Translations under genes and position numbers: made by a program
Notes under the pieces: generated by a model
Databases searched by the model: none
Seen by the model: only the letters and a program-made list of their open reading frames with translations
Told to the model about the DNA's origin: nothing
NCBI GenBank assembly: GCA_002699125.1
Contig: PABI01000157.1
Location: forward strand, 1 to 49,711
Source of the DNA: Anaerolineaceae bacterium
GTDB taxonomy: Bacteria; Chloroflexota; Anaerolineae; Promineifilales; Promineifilaceae
Direction: 5' to 3'
DNA length: 49,711 bases
In this document: positions 23,060 through 30,462 of the stretch, piece after piece
Numbering within the stretch: the first letter of the stretch is position 1
Layout: each line of letters begins with the position of its first letter

Positions 23060-23932
23060 TTATGCTCGTTTTCGGCCGATTAAAACGGCCGTACCAATTA
23101 ATAATATGCCGATAAGAATCCCTGCGCCAATAAAAAACGGCCGTCCTCTATCATTCTCATTTGCAGATGGCGTCACCAAAATCAACGCTTCCGGCGTCTC
23201 ATTCCCTTCGTCACCACCGATGATGGCTGCCGGTTGTGTGGGGGGAACGGCCGTTGGCACCGGTGTCGATCCCATCAAACCGCCAAAGCCCAGCATCACC
23301 TGATCACCGGCATCTAAAATGACGGTGCGATTGCCGCTGTTGGTGAGTGTTTCGCCGCGCCCCACCGATCGGGTAATCTGGTAATCACCTGGAGCCAGAT
23401 CTGTTAAGCAATAAGGTTCCGAGATGCCATCTGTGACGTAATTGGCCACAACTGATTCGGCCGTAAAAACAGTGAAAGCCACGCCCGCTTGCAGCGGTTC
23501 CGCCGGTTCACGCTCCCCGTTGCCATTTTCATCGGAGAAGGCGACCAGGCAAACGGCCGTTACCGGCCCAGGCTGTAACGTGTTGGTAGCCGTGGGCGGC
23601 TCGCGCGTGGCTGCCAGCGTCGGCGAAGCCTCTGGCGTGGGTGTGGCCGCCACAATGCCCACAATCAGCCGGTCGCCGGGCTGGATGAGCGCATCTTCGG
23701 TTAAATTGTTCAGGTCGAGCAGTTCTGTAAGCGAAATACCAGAACGAGCGGCAATGCCCCACAAGGAATCATTAGGCTGCACAACTGCGTAAATGATGCC
23801 CTCAGCATCAGGCGTAGCGGTGGGCAGCGCTTGCGCCTGCAAATTGGACAGCGTCTCAGGCCACAACAGCAAACCGCCGCTTAAAAAGCAGCTGAGCCAA
23901 ACCAACCACACCCACCGCTGTTTTACCCCCAT
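23060..23932 (-). CDS. LysM-domain surface protein with SdrD-B-like domain and C-terminal membrane anchor
   Basis: 290 residues. A signal peptide or anchor in the first 35 residues is followed by a LysM domain ('IIYAVVQPNDSLWGIAARSG', 'LTEDALIQPGDRLIV'), which in this family binds peptidoglycan or chitin-like glycans. A Thr/Pro linker leads to a SdrD B-like domain ('VCLVAFSDENGNGEREPAEP', 'EPYCLTDLAPGDYQITRSVG') and a final TM helix ('IGAGILIGILLIGTAVLIG') with an RKRA tail. The ATG at 23932 starts a normal signal sequence. A TATAAT box at 23969-23964 lies just downstream of where a longer GTG version would be transcribed. Probably related to the adjacent surface protein by duplication of the second half. 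Confidence 0.82.
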   Translation of the reverse strand: MGVKQRWVWLVWLSCFLSGGLLLWPETLSNLQAQALPTATPDAEGIIYAVVQPNDSLWGIAARSGISLTELLDLNNLTEDALIQPGDRLIVGIVAATPTPEASPTLAATREPPTATNTLQPGPVTAVCLVAFSDENGNGEREPAEPLQAGVAFTVFTAESVVANYVTDGISEPYCLTDLAPGDYQITRSVGRGETLTNSGNRTVILDAGDQVMLGFGGLMGSTPVPTAVPPTQPAAIIGGDEGNETPEALILVTPSANENDRGRPFFIGAGILIGILLIGTAVLIGRKRA

Positions 23933-24012
23933 TTTCCGCTTCCTCAACAACGCTCTCCACACGATTATAAGACGTTCCGTCTACAGGGTGCCTGGCACCG
24001 CCAACAGCATTC

Positions 24013-25956
24013 TTATGGCGCCAACTGCCAGCCATCGCCCAAAACAGTGCCATTATCTCTGATGACGGGCAGCCGGTCTAGCGTAGCAGGATCATACAGC
24101 CCCACGCGAATGGTGTGAATGGCGGGATCGAATGGCTCCGGTAACGTTAAGTTTCGTTGCTCATGAACAACCTGCCCCTGCTGCCACCAATGGGGAAACC
24201 AATAAATGCCGCCCGGCGGCGCATCCGCCTGGGTCAGAAGACCTTCGTTATTTAGCAGGTGCAAAAAAGCAATCTGATTGGGCAAATCATCGGTCGTCTT
24301 TTGCCAGATGAGATCCACTTGCAGCGTTTGCGCATCAAGCAAGATGATGGCCCAGCTTTGCAGCAAAAACGCATTGTCAAAGTTTATCGGTTGCGCTGAG
24401 TCAAGCACAGCACCACTGACATAACGTACATACAGTGGATAAGGTTCCGGCTCCAGATCACCGCGCGCGAGACGGCCGTTCCGCACCACCACCATTTCTG
24501 CATCCGCCAGTAGACGGGGCACAAATTCCAGATCGCCAAAGGGCCAGGCGTAAAGGCTTATGGGCTGGCCCGGCGCGGCAGGTGGCAGGCCATTTTCGGG
24601 GCGGTAAAAGATCACATCGTCCAAATCAGCCAGAAAGGGAATGCTGGGCCATCCTTTTTGCGTGGTTTCATCCCAAAACCAGCGATCGAGGTAAACGGCC
24701 GTTCCCGCCATTTCTTTATTCAACTGTTCGGCCAATTCTGCCGCCGCCGCCTCAAACAGCAGGGCAGTATCCGGCTGCTGACTATAGTTTACATAATCCC
24801 GCACCGAAAGCAGCAAACTGCCAAGGATGAGCATCGCTACCAACCCACCACGCACGGCCTGAGGCAAACGCGGCCAGCGCCACAGCCAGGCCAATCCCAG
24901 CGCGGGCACAAAGATGGCGGCCGGCAAAATGCCCACGGCGCGCAAAAAATGGGGCGCATCTTCGGCCAAGATGGTGACGCCCAGCATGATCGTGGTCCAC
25001 AGCAGCACGGCCGCTGCCGCCGGCCTGCGCCAGTGACGCAAACACCAAATCACCCCCAGCACAAACGGAACCGCCATGAGCCAATCAAACAACGGCCGTC
25101 CAACAGGATTGTGCCGCAAAATGGTGTCGCCACGCCAGAAAAACAACCCAAGCGACTGCCAGGTATGCCGCCACAGCGTGCCCCAAAAATCACCGTGGTT
25201 AATGGCCGGGTTCAAAATGGAAACCTGGTCGGTGCGGCCCAGCAGCAGATCGGGATTTTGCAGGTAGAAAATGGCGAGGGGAAGGAGGGTAACGGCCGTT
25301 CCCAACACAAACCAACCCACCCCACGCCGCAATCGTGCCCGCTGCCCCCGCCAAAGCAAAAATGCGCCCAGCACCAGGAGCAGCAGCGGCGTAAAACGTA
25401 TTGCCAGGTAAGTGTAAAAGCCCAGGCCGTAAGCCGCGCCCGCCGCCAGCCACCAGCGCGGCTGGTTGCGCCGGTACGCCTCTGTGCCCAGCCAAAAGGC
25501 CAGCGCCAGCACGGCCGGCAGCAAAATAGTGCGCAGCCCCAAACGGCTTAGATGCACCGGCCACAGTGTAATGGCCCACAACCACGCTGCCAGCAGTCCC
25601 ACACGCCAGCCAAACCAGCTTAGGCCTAACCTGTAAACCAGCAAGGTCGTCAGGCTGCCTGCCACAGCCGCCACCAGGCGCACCGCCAGCACCGTACGGC
25701 CGAATAGGGCCACACTTAGCGCCGTGAGCATAATGTAGAGTGGTTCGCGCCCATTGTTGGCGGTAAAAAAAACGGTCGGCTCCCCGTCCAGCACGTGCAG
25801 GGCGTCCAACCCGTTAAACGCCTCATCCCGGTAGAGGCCGGGGGGCCAGTTTGCCAGATTGTAGACGCGGAGGAAGACGGCCGTTGCCACGGCCAAGAGT
25901 AATAAAGCCCATCCAAATGTGGACGGGCTTCGGTGTTTTTTATAGGGGGTGTGCAT
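24013..25956 (-). CDS. GT39/ArnT-like membrane glycosyltransferase
   Basis: 647 residues with about 11 transmembrane helices in the first 400. The first periplasmic loop carries 'GLYRDEAFNGLDALHVLDGE', with the adjacent D44-E45 pair expected of GT-C enzymes (protein O-mannosyltransferase/ArnT), and 'NNGREPLYIMLTALSVALFG'. The enzyme would use a polyprenyl-phosphate sugar on the outer face of the membrane. Acceptor unknown. A 230-residue extracytoplasmic C-terminal domain follows. The ATG at 25956 has AGG nearby; an earlier TTG at 25974 is possible. It is next to two surface proteins and divergent from a GT4 gene, hinting at a surface-glycan locus. Confidence 0.83.
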   Translation of the reverse strand: MHTPYKKHRSPSTFGWALLLLAVATAVFLRVYNLANWPPGLYRDEAFNGLDALHVLDGEPTVFFTANNGREPLYIMLTALSVALFGRTVLAVRLVAAVAGSLTTLLVYRLGLSWFGWRVGLLAAWLWAITLWPVHLSRLGLRTILLPAVLALAFWLGTEAYRRNQPRWWLAAGAAYGLGFYTYLAIRFTPLLLLVLGAFLLWRGQRARLRRGVGWFVLGTAVTLLPLAIFYLQNPDLLLGRTDQVSILNPAINHGDFWGTLWRHTWQSLGLFFWRGDTILRHNPVGRPLFDWLMAVPFVLGVIWCLRHWRRPAAAAVLLWTTIMLGVTILAEDAPHFLRAVGILPAAIFVPALGLAWLWRWPRLPQAVRGGLVAMLILGSLLLSVRDYVNYSQQPDTALLFEAAAAELAEQLNKEMAGTAVYLDRWFWDETTQKGWPSIPFLADLDDVIFYRPENGLPPAAPGQPISLYAWPFGDLEFVPRLLADAEMVVVRNGRLARGDLEPEPYPLYVRYVSGAVLDSAQPINFDNAFLLQSWAIILLDAQTLQVDLIWQKTTDDLPNQIAFLHLLNNEGLLTQADAPPGGIYWFPHWWQQGQVVHEQRNLTLPEPFDPAIHTIRVGLYDPATLDRLPVIRDNGTVLGDGWQLAP

Positions 25957-26087
25957 AGGCGGCCTGTTTGTCAAAACGTGGCAAGTATAGCAAAATAGCC
26001 CCTTGCGTCAACCAGCACACCGGGGGCGAGAAACAAACTTTCCAAACTGGATTTGAGCAAATTGACACACAAGTATGATAAGGAAAA

Positions 26088-26139
26088 ATCCGCAGATTTC
26101 ACAGAATACACAGATTTTTCATCTGCGTAATCTGTGGAT
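26088..26139. repeat. ATCCGCAGATT-type inverted repeat in the leader of the GT4 gene
   Basis: Arms ATCCGCAGATT (26088-26098) and AATCTGTGGAT (26129-26139), six bases before the ATG at 26146. Same family as 11274-11355. Confidence 0.75.
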
Positions 26140-26145
26140 AAACGT

Positions 26146-27258
26146 ATGAAAGTTTTGATGCTGTCGAAGGCGTGCCTGGTTGGGTCGTATCAGACCAAAC
26201 TGGAAGCAATCGCCCGTCACGAAGATATTGATCTTACCGTGATTGTGCCACCCGTCTGGTATGATCCGGCCGGTCCGGTAACGTTAGAACGAGCCCACAC
26301 CGAAGGGTACCGTTTGCTGGTCGATCCGATTCGCTTTAACGGCCAATTCCATACCTACTACTTCCCCAAGCTCAAGCAGCGGCTGACAGCCGTTCGTCCC
26401 GATGTGGTGCATATTGACGAGGAGCCGTACAACCTGGCCACCTGGCTGGCGCTGCGGCAGGCGCAAGCGGTTGGAGCCAAATCGCTCTTTTTTTCCTGGC
26501 AAAATTTACGCCGCGCCTATCCCTTTCCTTTTAATCTGCTGGAAAAACAGGTGCTGAACAAAATCGATTACGCCATCATGGGCAACCAGGCGGCGGCAGA
26601 CGTTTGGCGGCAGAAAGGGTATCGTGGCCCGCTGCGCATCATCCCCCAATTTGGCGTGGACGCCACGCTGTTCCAGCCGCCGGAGCAGCGCGATCCGGGG
26701 CGCGGCTTTGTGATTGGTTCGGCTAACCGGCGGCTGGTACCGGAGAAGGGCGTCGATTTACTGCTGCGAGCAGCAGCCAAATTGCCCGGCGTATGGCGGC
26801 TGCACATTGCTGGAGATGGTCCAGAACGGCCGTCTCTAGAAAATCTCGCCCGCCAATTAGGCATCTGGGACCGGGTGCAGTTTGACGGCGTGGTCACTTC
26901 GGCGCAGATGCCTGGCTACTTGCAGCAGTTGGATGCGCTGGTGCTGGCGTCGCGTACCTTGCCCAATTGGAAGGAGCAGTTTGGCCGCGTGCTCATCGAA
27001 GCGATGGCTTGCGAAGTGGCCGTGGTGGGGGCTAACAGCGGCGAGATTCCCAACGTCATTGGTGAAGCCGGTCTCGTCTTCCCGGAAGGGGATGAGCAGG
27101 CGCTGCACCAGCATTTACACAACCTGATGCAGTCACCAACGCTGCGTGATGAAATGGGGCGAAACGGCCGTCAGCGCGTTCTGGACCATTACACCCAAAA
27201 GCACATTGCCGACGAAACGGCCGCTGTGTATCGTGAAATGCTCAATAGCTCTTCCTGA
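26146..27258 (+). CDS. GT4-family glycosyltransferase
   Basis: 370 residues of GT-B fold. The N-terminal Rossmann half starts 'MKVLMLSKACLVGSYQTKLE' and contains 'RPDVVHIDEEPYNLATWLAL'. The C-terminal half has the GT4 set: 'GSANRRLVPEKGVDLLLRAA', 'LHIAGDGPERPSLENLARQL', the E277-x7-E285 retaining-transferase motif in 'EQFGRVLIEAMACEVAVVGA', and 'GEIPNVIGEAGLVF'. It should transfer a sugar from a nucleotide donor in the cytosol to a glycan or lipid acceptor. The ATG at 26146 is chosen since codons further upstream belong to the inverted repeat. Divergent from the GT39 gene. Confidence 0.92.
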   Translation: MKVLMLSKACLVGSYQTKLEAIARHEDIDLTVIVPPVWYDPAGPVTLERAHTEGYRLLVDPIRFNGQFHTYYFPKLKQRLTAVRPDVVHIDEEPYNLATWLALRQAQAVGAKSLFFSWQNLRRAYPFPFNLLEKQVLNKIDYAIMGNQAAADVWRQKGYRGPLRIIPQFGVDATLFQPPEQRDPGRGFVIGSANRRLVPEKGVDLLLRAAAKLPGVWRLHIAGDGPERPSLENLARQLGIWDRVQFDGVVTSAQMPGYLQQLDALVLASRTLPNWKEQFGRVLIEAMACEVAVVGANSGEIPNVIGEAGLVFPEGDEQALHQHLHNLMQSPTLRDEMGRNGRQRVLDHYTQKHIADETAAVYREMLNSSS

Positions 27259-27325
27259 CAAATCAAACCATTAACCAAAGCCTAACATTGAACCCAAATC
27301 ATAAACAGTGCGGTAATAAATAAGG

Positions 27326-27331
27326 TATACT
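27326..27331 (+). promoter_or_regulatory. -10 box directly before the start codon at 27339
   Basis: TATACT at 27326-27331 lies eight bases before the ATG, so a transcript from it would be essentially leaderless. No convincing -35 hexamer and no Shine-Dalgarno sequence are visible. Confidence 0.45.
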
Positions 27332-27338
27332 ACCGATC

Positions 27339-28403
27339 ATGAGTGACGCTGTACCTCAAGCAAATGAACCCCAAGAACAATCGGCCACGCCACCGCAAAA
27401 AAAGCGGCGGTCGGTGCGCATTGCCGGGCTGCTGCTGATTATTTTTTCGGTGCTGGTGGGTTGGTTTTTGCTCATTGCTTTTTTAGGTTGGCAAAGCGGC
27501 CAGCAGGCGCTGCAAGACAAGCAGGTGGCCCAGCTGGATCGGCAAATCACCCTGGCAGAAGATGATATTGCCCAGGGCAACTATCGGCTGGCGCTGACAC
27601 GCCTGGAGTGGGTGCTAGAGCGGGATTCTGGGTCCGCCCAGGCAAAAACGCTGCAGGAACAGGCCCTGGCGGGCATGGGTGCCACACCAGAGCCGACGCC
27701 GGTAACGGCCGTTACCGTCACCCCCGCATCTACCAGGCTACCCACCGCCACGCCAGGTTCCATCGGCAGCCCCAGCGACGAGCTGCTGCGCATCCAACGC
27801 CTGGTGGCCACCAAATATTGGGAAGAAGCGCTGCCCGCGCTTATCGCCTTCCAGCAGCAGTTCCCCAGCTTTGAGCGGGAAGAAACGGACCAGCTGCTTT
27901 ATGATGTGTACATGAATTACGGTCTGGACTTGATTAGCGGGGAAAAGGTAGAGCTGGGCATGTATTATCTAACACAGGCCAAACAGCTGGGAGATTTACC
28001 CCAATCAGCCCGCGATTACCAGACGTGGGCCGAGCTGTACACGCAGGGCATTTCGTTTTACGGGGTCAATTGGGACGCATCCGCTTACTACTTCCGGGAT
28101 TTGTGTCTGGCGGCACCGTTTTACCAATCATCCTGCGATCATCTGATTACGGCACTGGTTTCTTTGGGCGATCAATATGCCTTTGCCCAGGATTGGTGCC
28201 CGGCGCAAAATTTGTACAATGAGGCCATCAGTTACCAAACAACGGCCGAATTAAACAACAAACGCACTGAAGCTCAGGAAAATTGTCTTTTGGCCACCCC
28301 CACGCCTTCGGAACCCATCACCGACACGGTGCCAATTACGGATACGGCTCCTTTTGAGGGGGACCCTTTTATCCTACCGACGGAGACGCCAGAGACTCCA
28401 TAA
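27339..28403 (+). CDS. Membrane-anchored protein with TPR-like helices, unknown family
   Basis: 354 residues. A basic cytosolic N-terminus is followed by one TM helix (about 27-50, 'IAGLLLIIFSVLVGWFLLIA'). The outside part has helix pairs resembling degenerate TPRs ('DIAQGNYRLALTRLEWVLER'), a Thr/Pro linker (115-140) and a second helical block with paired cysteines ('YYFRDLCLAAPFYQSSCDHL', 'AQDWCPAQNLYNEAIS'). The end is Pro/Thr-rich. A similar TM plus helical design is seen at 45164 and 45544. It precedes the LuxR-Kelch gene by 20 bases in the same direction. Function unknown. Confidence 0.75.
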   Translation: MSDAVPQANEPQEQSATPPQKKRRSVRIAGLLLIIFSVLVGWFLLIAFLGWQSGQQALQDKQVAQLDRQITLAEDDIAQGNYRLALTRLEWVLERDSGSAQAKTLQEQALAGMGATPEPTPVTAVTVTPASTRLPTATPGSIGSPSDELLRIQRLVATKYWEEALPALIAFQQQFPSFEREETDQLLYDVYMNYGLDLISGEKVELGMYYLTQAKQLGDLPQSARDYQTWAELYTQGISFYGVNWDASAYYFRDLCLAAPFYQSSCDHLITALVSLGDQYAFAQDWCPAQNLYNEAISYQTTAELNNKRTEAQENCLLATPTPSEPITDTVPITDTAPFEGDPFILPTETPETP

Positions 28404-28410
28404 ATCATAG

Positions 28411-28416
28411 TATAAT
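28411..28416 (+). promoter_or_regulatory. Perfect -10 box directly before the LuxR-Kelch start codon
   Basis: TATAAT at 28411-28416, eight bases before the ATG at 28424. No -35 at 16-18 bases and no ribosome site. Suggests a leaderless transcript in addition to possible read-through from the upstream gene. Confidence 0.5.
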
Positions 28417-28423
28417 TTTATTC

Positions 28424-29854
28424 ATGGCTGAAAAAGGTGAAGCGCTGAGCGACCGGGAACTAGAGGTTCTGCAATGTGTCATTGATGGCGCTGGCAACAA
28501 GGAAATCGCGGCAACCCTCGTTATTAGTGAAAACACGGTCAAGGTCCATCTGCGCAATATTTATACAAAGCTGGACGTCAGTTCACGTACGGAAGCGACA
28601 ACGGTGGCCTTACAACAGGGCCTGGTAACGCTGGAAGGGATCACGACAGAAAACAATGATCCCGAACCGGAGCCAGAAGTAGAAGCCGAAACGGCCCGCA
28701 CTGAGCCTGCCGAAGTGGCCGTTCCCCCCTCCCCCCAACCAGACATCACCGAACCAGAAACAGCAGCCCGTCCCGCCTTTTTCCCCCGGCGGATTGCTTT
28801 GGCCGGCTTACTGCTCATTTTGCTTGTGGCTATCGTCTTTTTGGCTTACCAGGCATTTGGCGGGGCCAACGCCCCCACCCCAACGCCGGAACCATTTGCC
28901 GAAACGGCCATCACCGACGATTGGCTGCAAAGTCGCCCACTGCCTGCCCCGCGCAGCAATATGGCGCTCGTTGGCAATGGACTTAATTTGTACCTGATCG
29001 GCGGTGAGACGGCAGCAGGTGTCACCAATGCGGTCTCTATTTTGCAAACCGCTGATCTGGTTTGGGAAGAAGGCGCGGCGAAGCCAACGGCCGTTACCAA
29101 CATCACCGGCGCAGAGCTGTTTGGCGAGATTTACATCCCCGGCGGCGAGCTGGCCAATGGGCAGCCTACCAACGTGGTCGAAGTGTACAGTCCGGCCAAC
29201 AACAGCTGGCGCGTAGCCACACCGCTGCCTGCGGCCGTTTCCGGCGGTCTGGTACTGTCAGACGGCAGCTTCATTTACCTGTTTGGCGGCTGGGACGGCC
29301 AAAATTACCTGGCCGACGTCTACCGTTTTGATCCGGCGGCCAACAGCTGGCAAATTTTGCCCGACATGCCCACAGCCCGTGCTTACGTTACCGGCGGGGT
29401 GGTGAAAGGGAAGTTGTACGTGGTAGGCGGCTATGATGGGGAACGGCCGTTAACTGAATGCGCCTACTTCGATCCCGCCACTCCCGGTGAAGACCCCACA
29501 GAAAGTGGTGGCAGCTGGCACAGCTGCGCCGACACCTTGCTGCCCCGCGCCGGAGCCAGCGCGGCCGGCGTTTTCAACAAACTGTATCTATTCGGTGGTG
29601 GGGCATTTAGCGAGGAGCCAATCACCTACAGTGAATCCTACAACCCAGATGCTGATCAATGGTCGGTGGTTAACACGCCACCACTAGATGAGCAGCCCAG
29701 TTGGAGCCACTTGGGCATTGCCAACATCGAGACAAATATTTACGCTGTGGGAGGCGTACGTGGCGCGCAGGCGACGGCAGAAACGTTTGTCTACCGTCCG
29801 CTGGCCTACCAAACCTTCATCCCCATCGCTCCAGTAGAGGGCGGCGGTCCTTAA
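28424..29854 (+). CDS. Transmembrane LuxR-type HTH protein with extracytoplasmic Kelch propeller
   Basis: 476 residues. Residues 7-66 are a LuxR/GerE HTH: 'LSDRELEVLQCVIDGAGNKE' and 'IAATLVISENTVKVHLRNIY', ending 'KLDVSSRTEA'. After an acidic Pro/Glu linker, one TM helix (123-145, 'IALAGLLLILLVAIVFLAYQ') leads to a Kelch-type beta-propeller (about 165-465). Its repeats include 'LPAPRSNMALVGNGLNLYLI', 'PGGELANGQPTNVVEVYSPA', 'LFGGWDGQNYLADVYRFDPA' and 'VVGGYDGERPLTECAYFDPA'. This is the layout of a ToxR/CadC-like one-component sensor, with a different HTH class inside and a Kelch sensor outside. Its targets are unknown. A TATAAT sits right before the ATG. Confidence 0.88.
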   Translation: MAEKGEALSDRELEVLQCVIDGAGNKEIAATLVISENTVKVHLRNIYTKLDVSSRTEATTVALQQGLVTLEGITTENNDPEPEPEVEAETARTEPAEVAVPPSPQPDITEPETAARPAFFPRRIALAGLLLILLVAIVFLAYQAFGGANAPTPTPEPFAETAITDDWLQSRPLPAPRSNMALVGNGLNLYLIGGETAAGVTNAVSILQTADLVWEEGAAKPTAVTNITGAELFGEIYIPGGELANGQPTNVVEVYSPANNSWRVATPLPAAVSGGLVLSDGSFIYLFGGWDGQNYLADVYRFDPAANSWQILPDMPTARAYVTGGVVKGKLYVVGGYDGERPLTECAYFDPATPGEDPTESGGSWHSCADTLLPRAGASAAGVFNKLYLFGGGAFSEEPITYSESYNPDADQWSVVNTPPLDEQPSWSHLGIANIETNIYAVGGVRGAQATAETFVYRPLAYQTFIPIAPVEGGGP

Positions 29855-29865
29855 ATATTGCCACA

Positions 29866-30046
29866 GAGAACACAGAGCATTTAGAGATTAATAAACCTGG
29901 TTTCCTTCGCCCTGAATATGTCATGCTGAGGTCCTCCGAAGCATCCCTACAGGGATAGTCTTTCGCGGGCAATGTCCTGAGTTGATGGTCTTCAAAGGGA
30001 TTCTTCCCTGCGGTCAGGCTTGTGCTGAGCTTGCCGAAGTAATGAC
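29866..30046. repeat. Cluster of intergenic repeats
   Basis: Contains a CCACAGAGAACACAGAG unit (about 29861-29877), then a GTCATGCTGAGG...TTCG-type unit (from 29920) whose end resembles an inverted GTCAT...ATGAC pair (to about 30046). Located between the convergent LuxR-Kelch and EthD genes. Confidence 0.55.
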
Positions 30047-30049
30047 AGT

Positions 30050-30388
30050 TTAGGGTTGGGCTTCTTCGTGACGGCTCATATCTTCGGTGAACGCGTCGGC
30101 AAAAAACCAGGTGATGATTTTGGCCTCGGCCCAGGGCATGAGCGCCTCAATGAGCTGTACGCCAATGGGGGTAGACATGGCCGCCTCGAAGCTCACCTTG
30201 GAGGTAAAGTACAGCTCGAACATGAGGTGAAAGCGGGATTCCCCACCTGGCTTGTGGGCGATGCGGCTTACTTCGCGCCGTACCAGCCCCGGCAGCTGTT
30301 CCGCCAGCGGCAAGTGAGTCTGGTTAAAGAACTGCTCCAGCATCTGCTCGTCATCAACGCGGCGGTAAATGGTGACAAATTTGTACAT
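30050..30388 (-). CDS. EthD-domain protein (dimeric alpha+beta barrel)
   Basis: 112 residues. 'MYKFVTIYRRVDDEQMLEQF' and 'FNQTHLPLAEQLPGLVRREV' match the EthD pattern, in which a strand is followed by a helix with the conserved H-x-P-L, then 'FHLMFELYFTSKVSFEAAMS' and 'STPIGVQLIEAL'. Family members are small ferredoxin-like barrel proteins, some in degradative pathways; the substrate here is unknown. GAGAGGT lies shortly before the ATG at 30388. The opposite strand is also open here, but the family match decides for the minus strand. Confidence 0.85.
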   Translation of the reverse strand: MYKFVTIYRRVDDEQMLEQFFNQTHLPLAEQLPGLVRREVSRIAHKPGGESRFHLMFELYFTSKVSFEAAMSTPIGVQLIEALMPWAEAKIITWFFADAFTEDMSRHEEAQP

Positions 30389-30462
30389 TGACCTCTCGAA
30401 TTTCCCCGGAAACTTTCAGCGCGATTGTGGAACTTGTGTGCAGTTCCCGGGGAAACGTTAAT

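Noticed and set aside
24658..25551. Open 297-codon frame opposite the GT39 gene
   Set aside because: Gln/Pro/Arg-rich translation typical of antisense GC-rich DNA; the GT39 frame has the TM helices and catalytic Asp-Glu.
26170..27260. Alternative frames inside the GT4 gene
   Set aside because: Several short frames are open on both strands, but only the chosen one carries the GT4 motifs.
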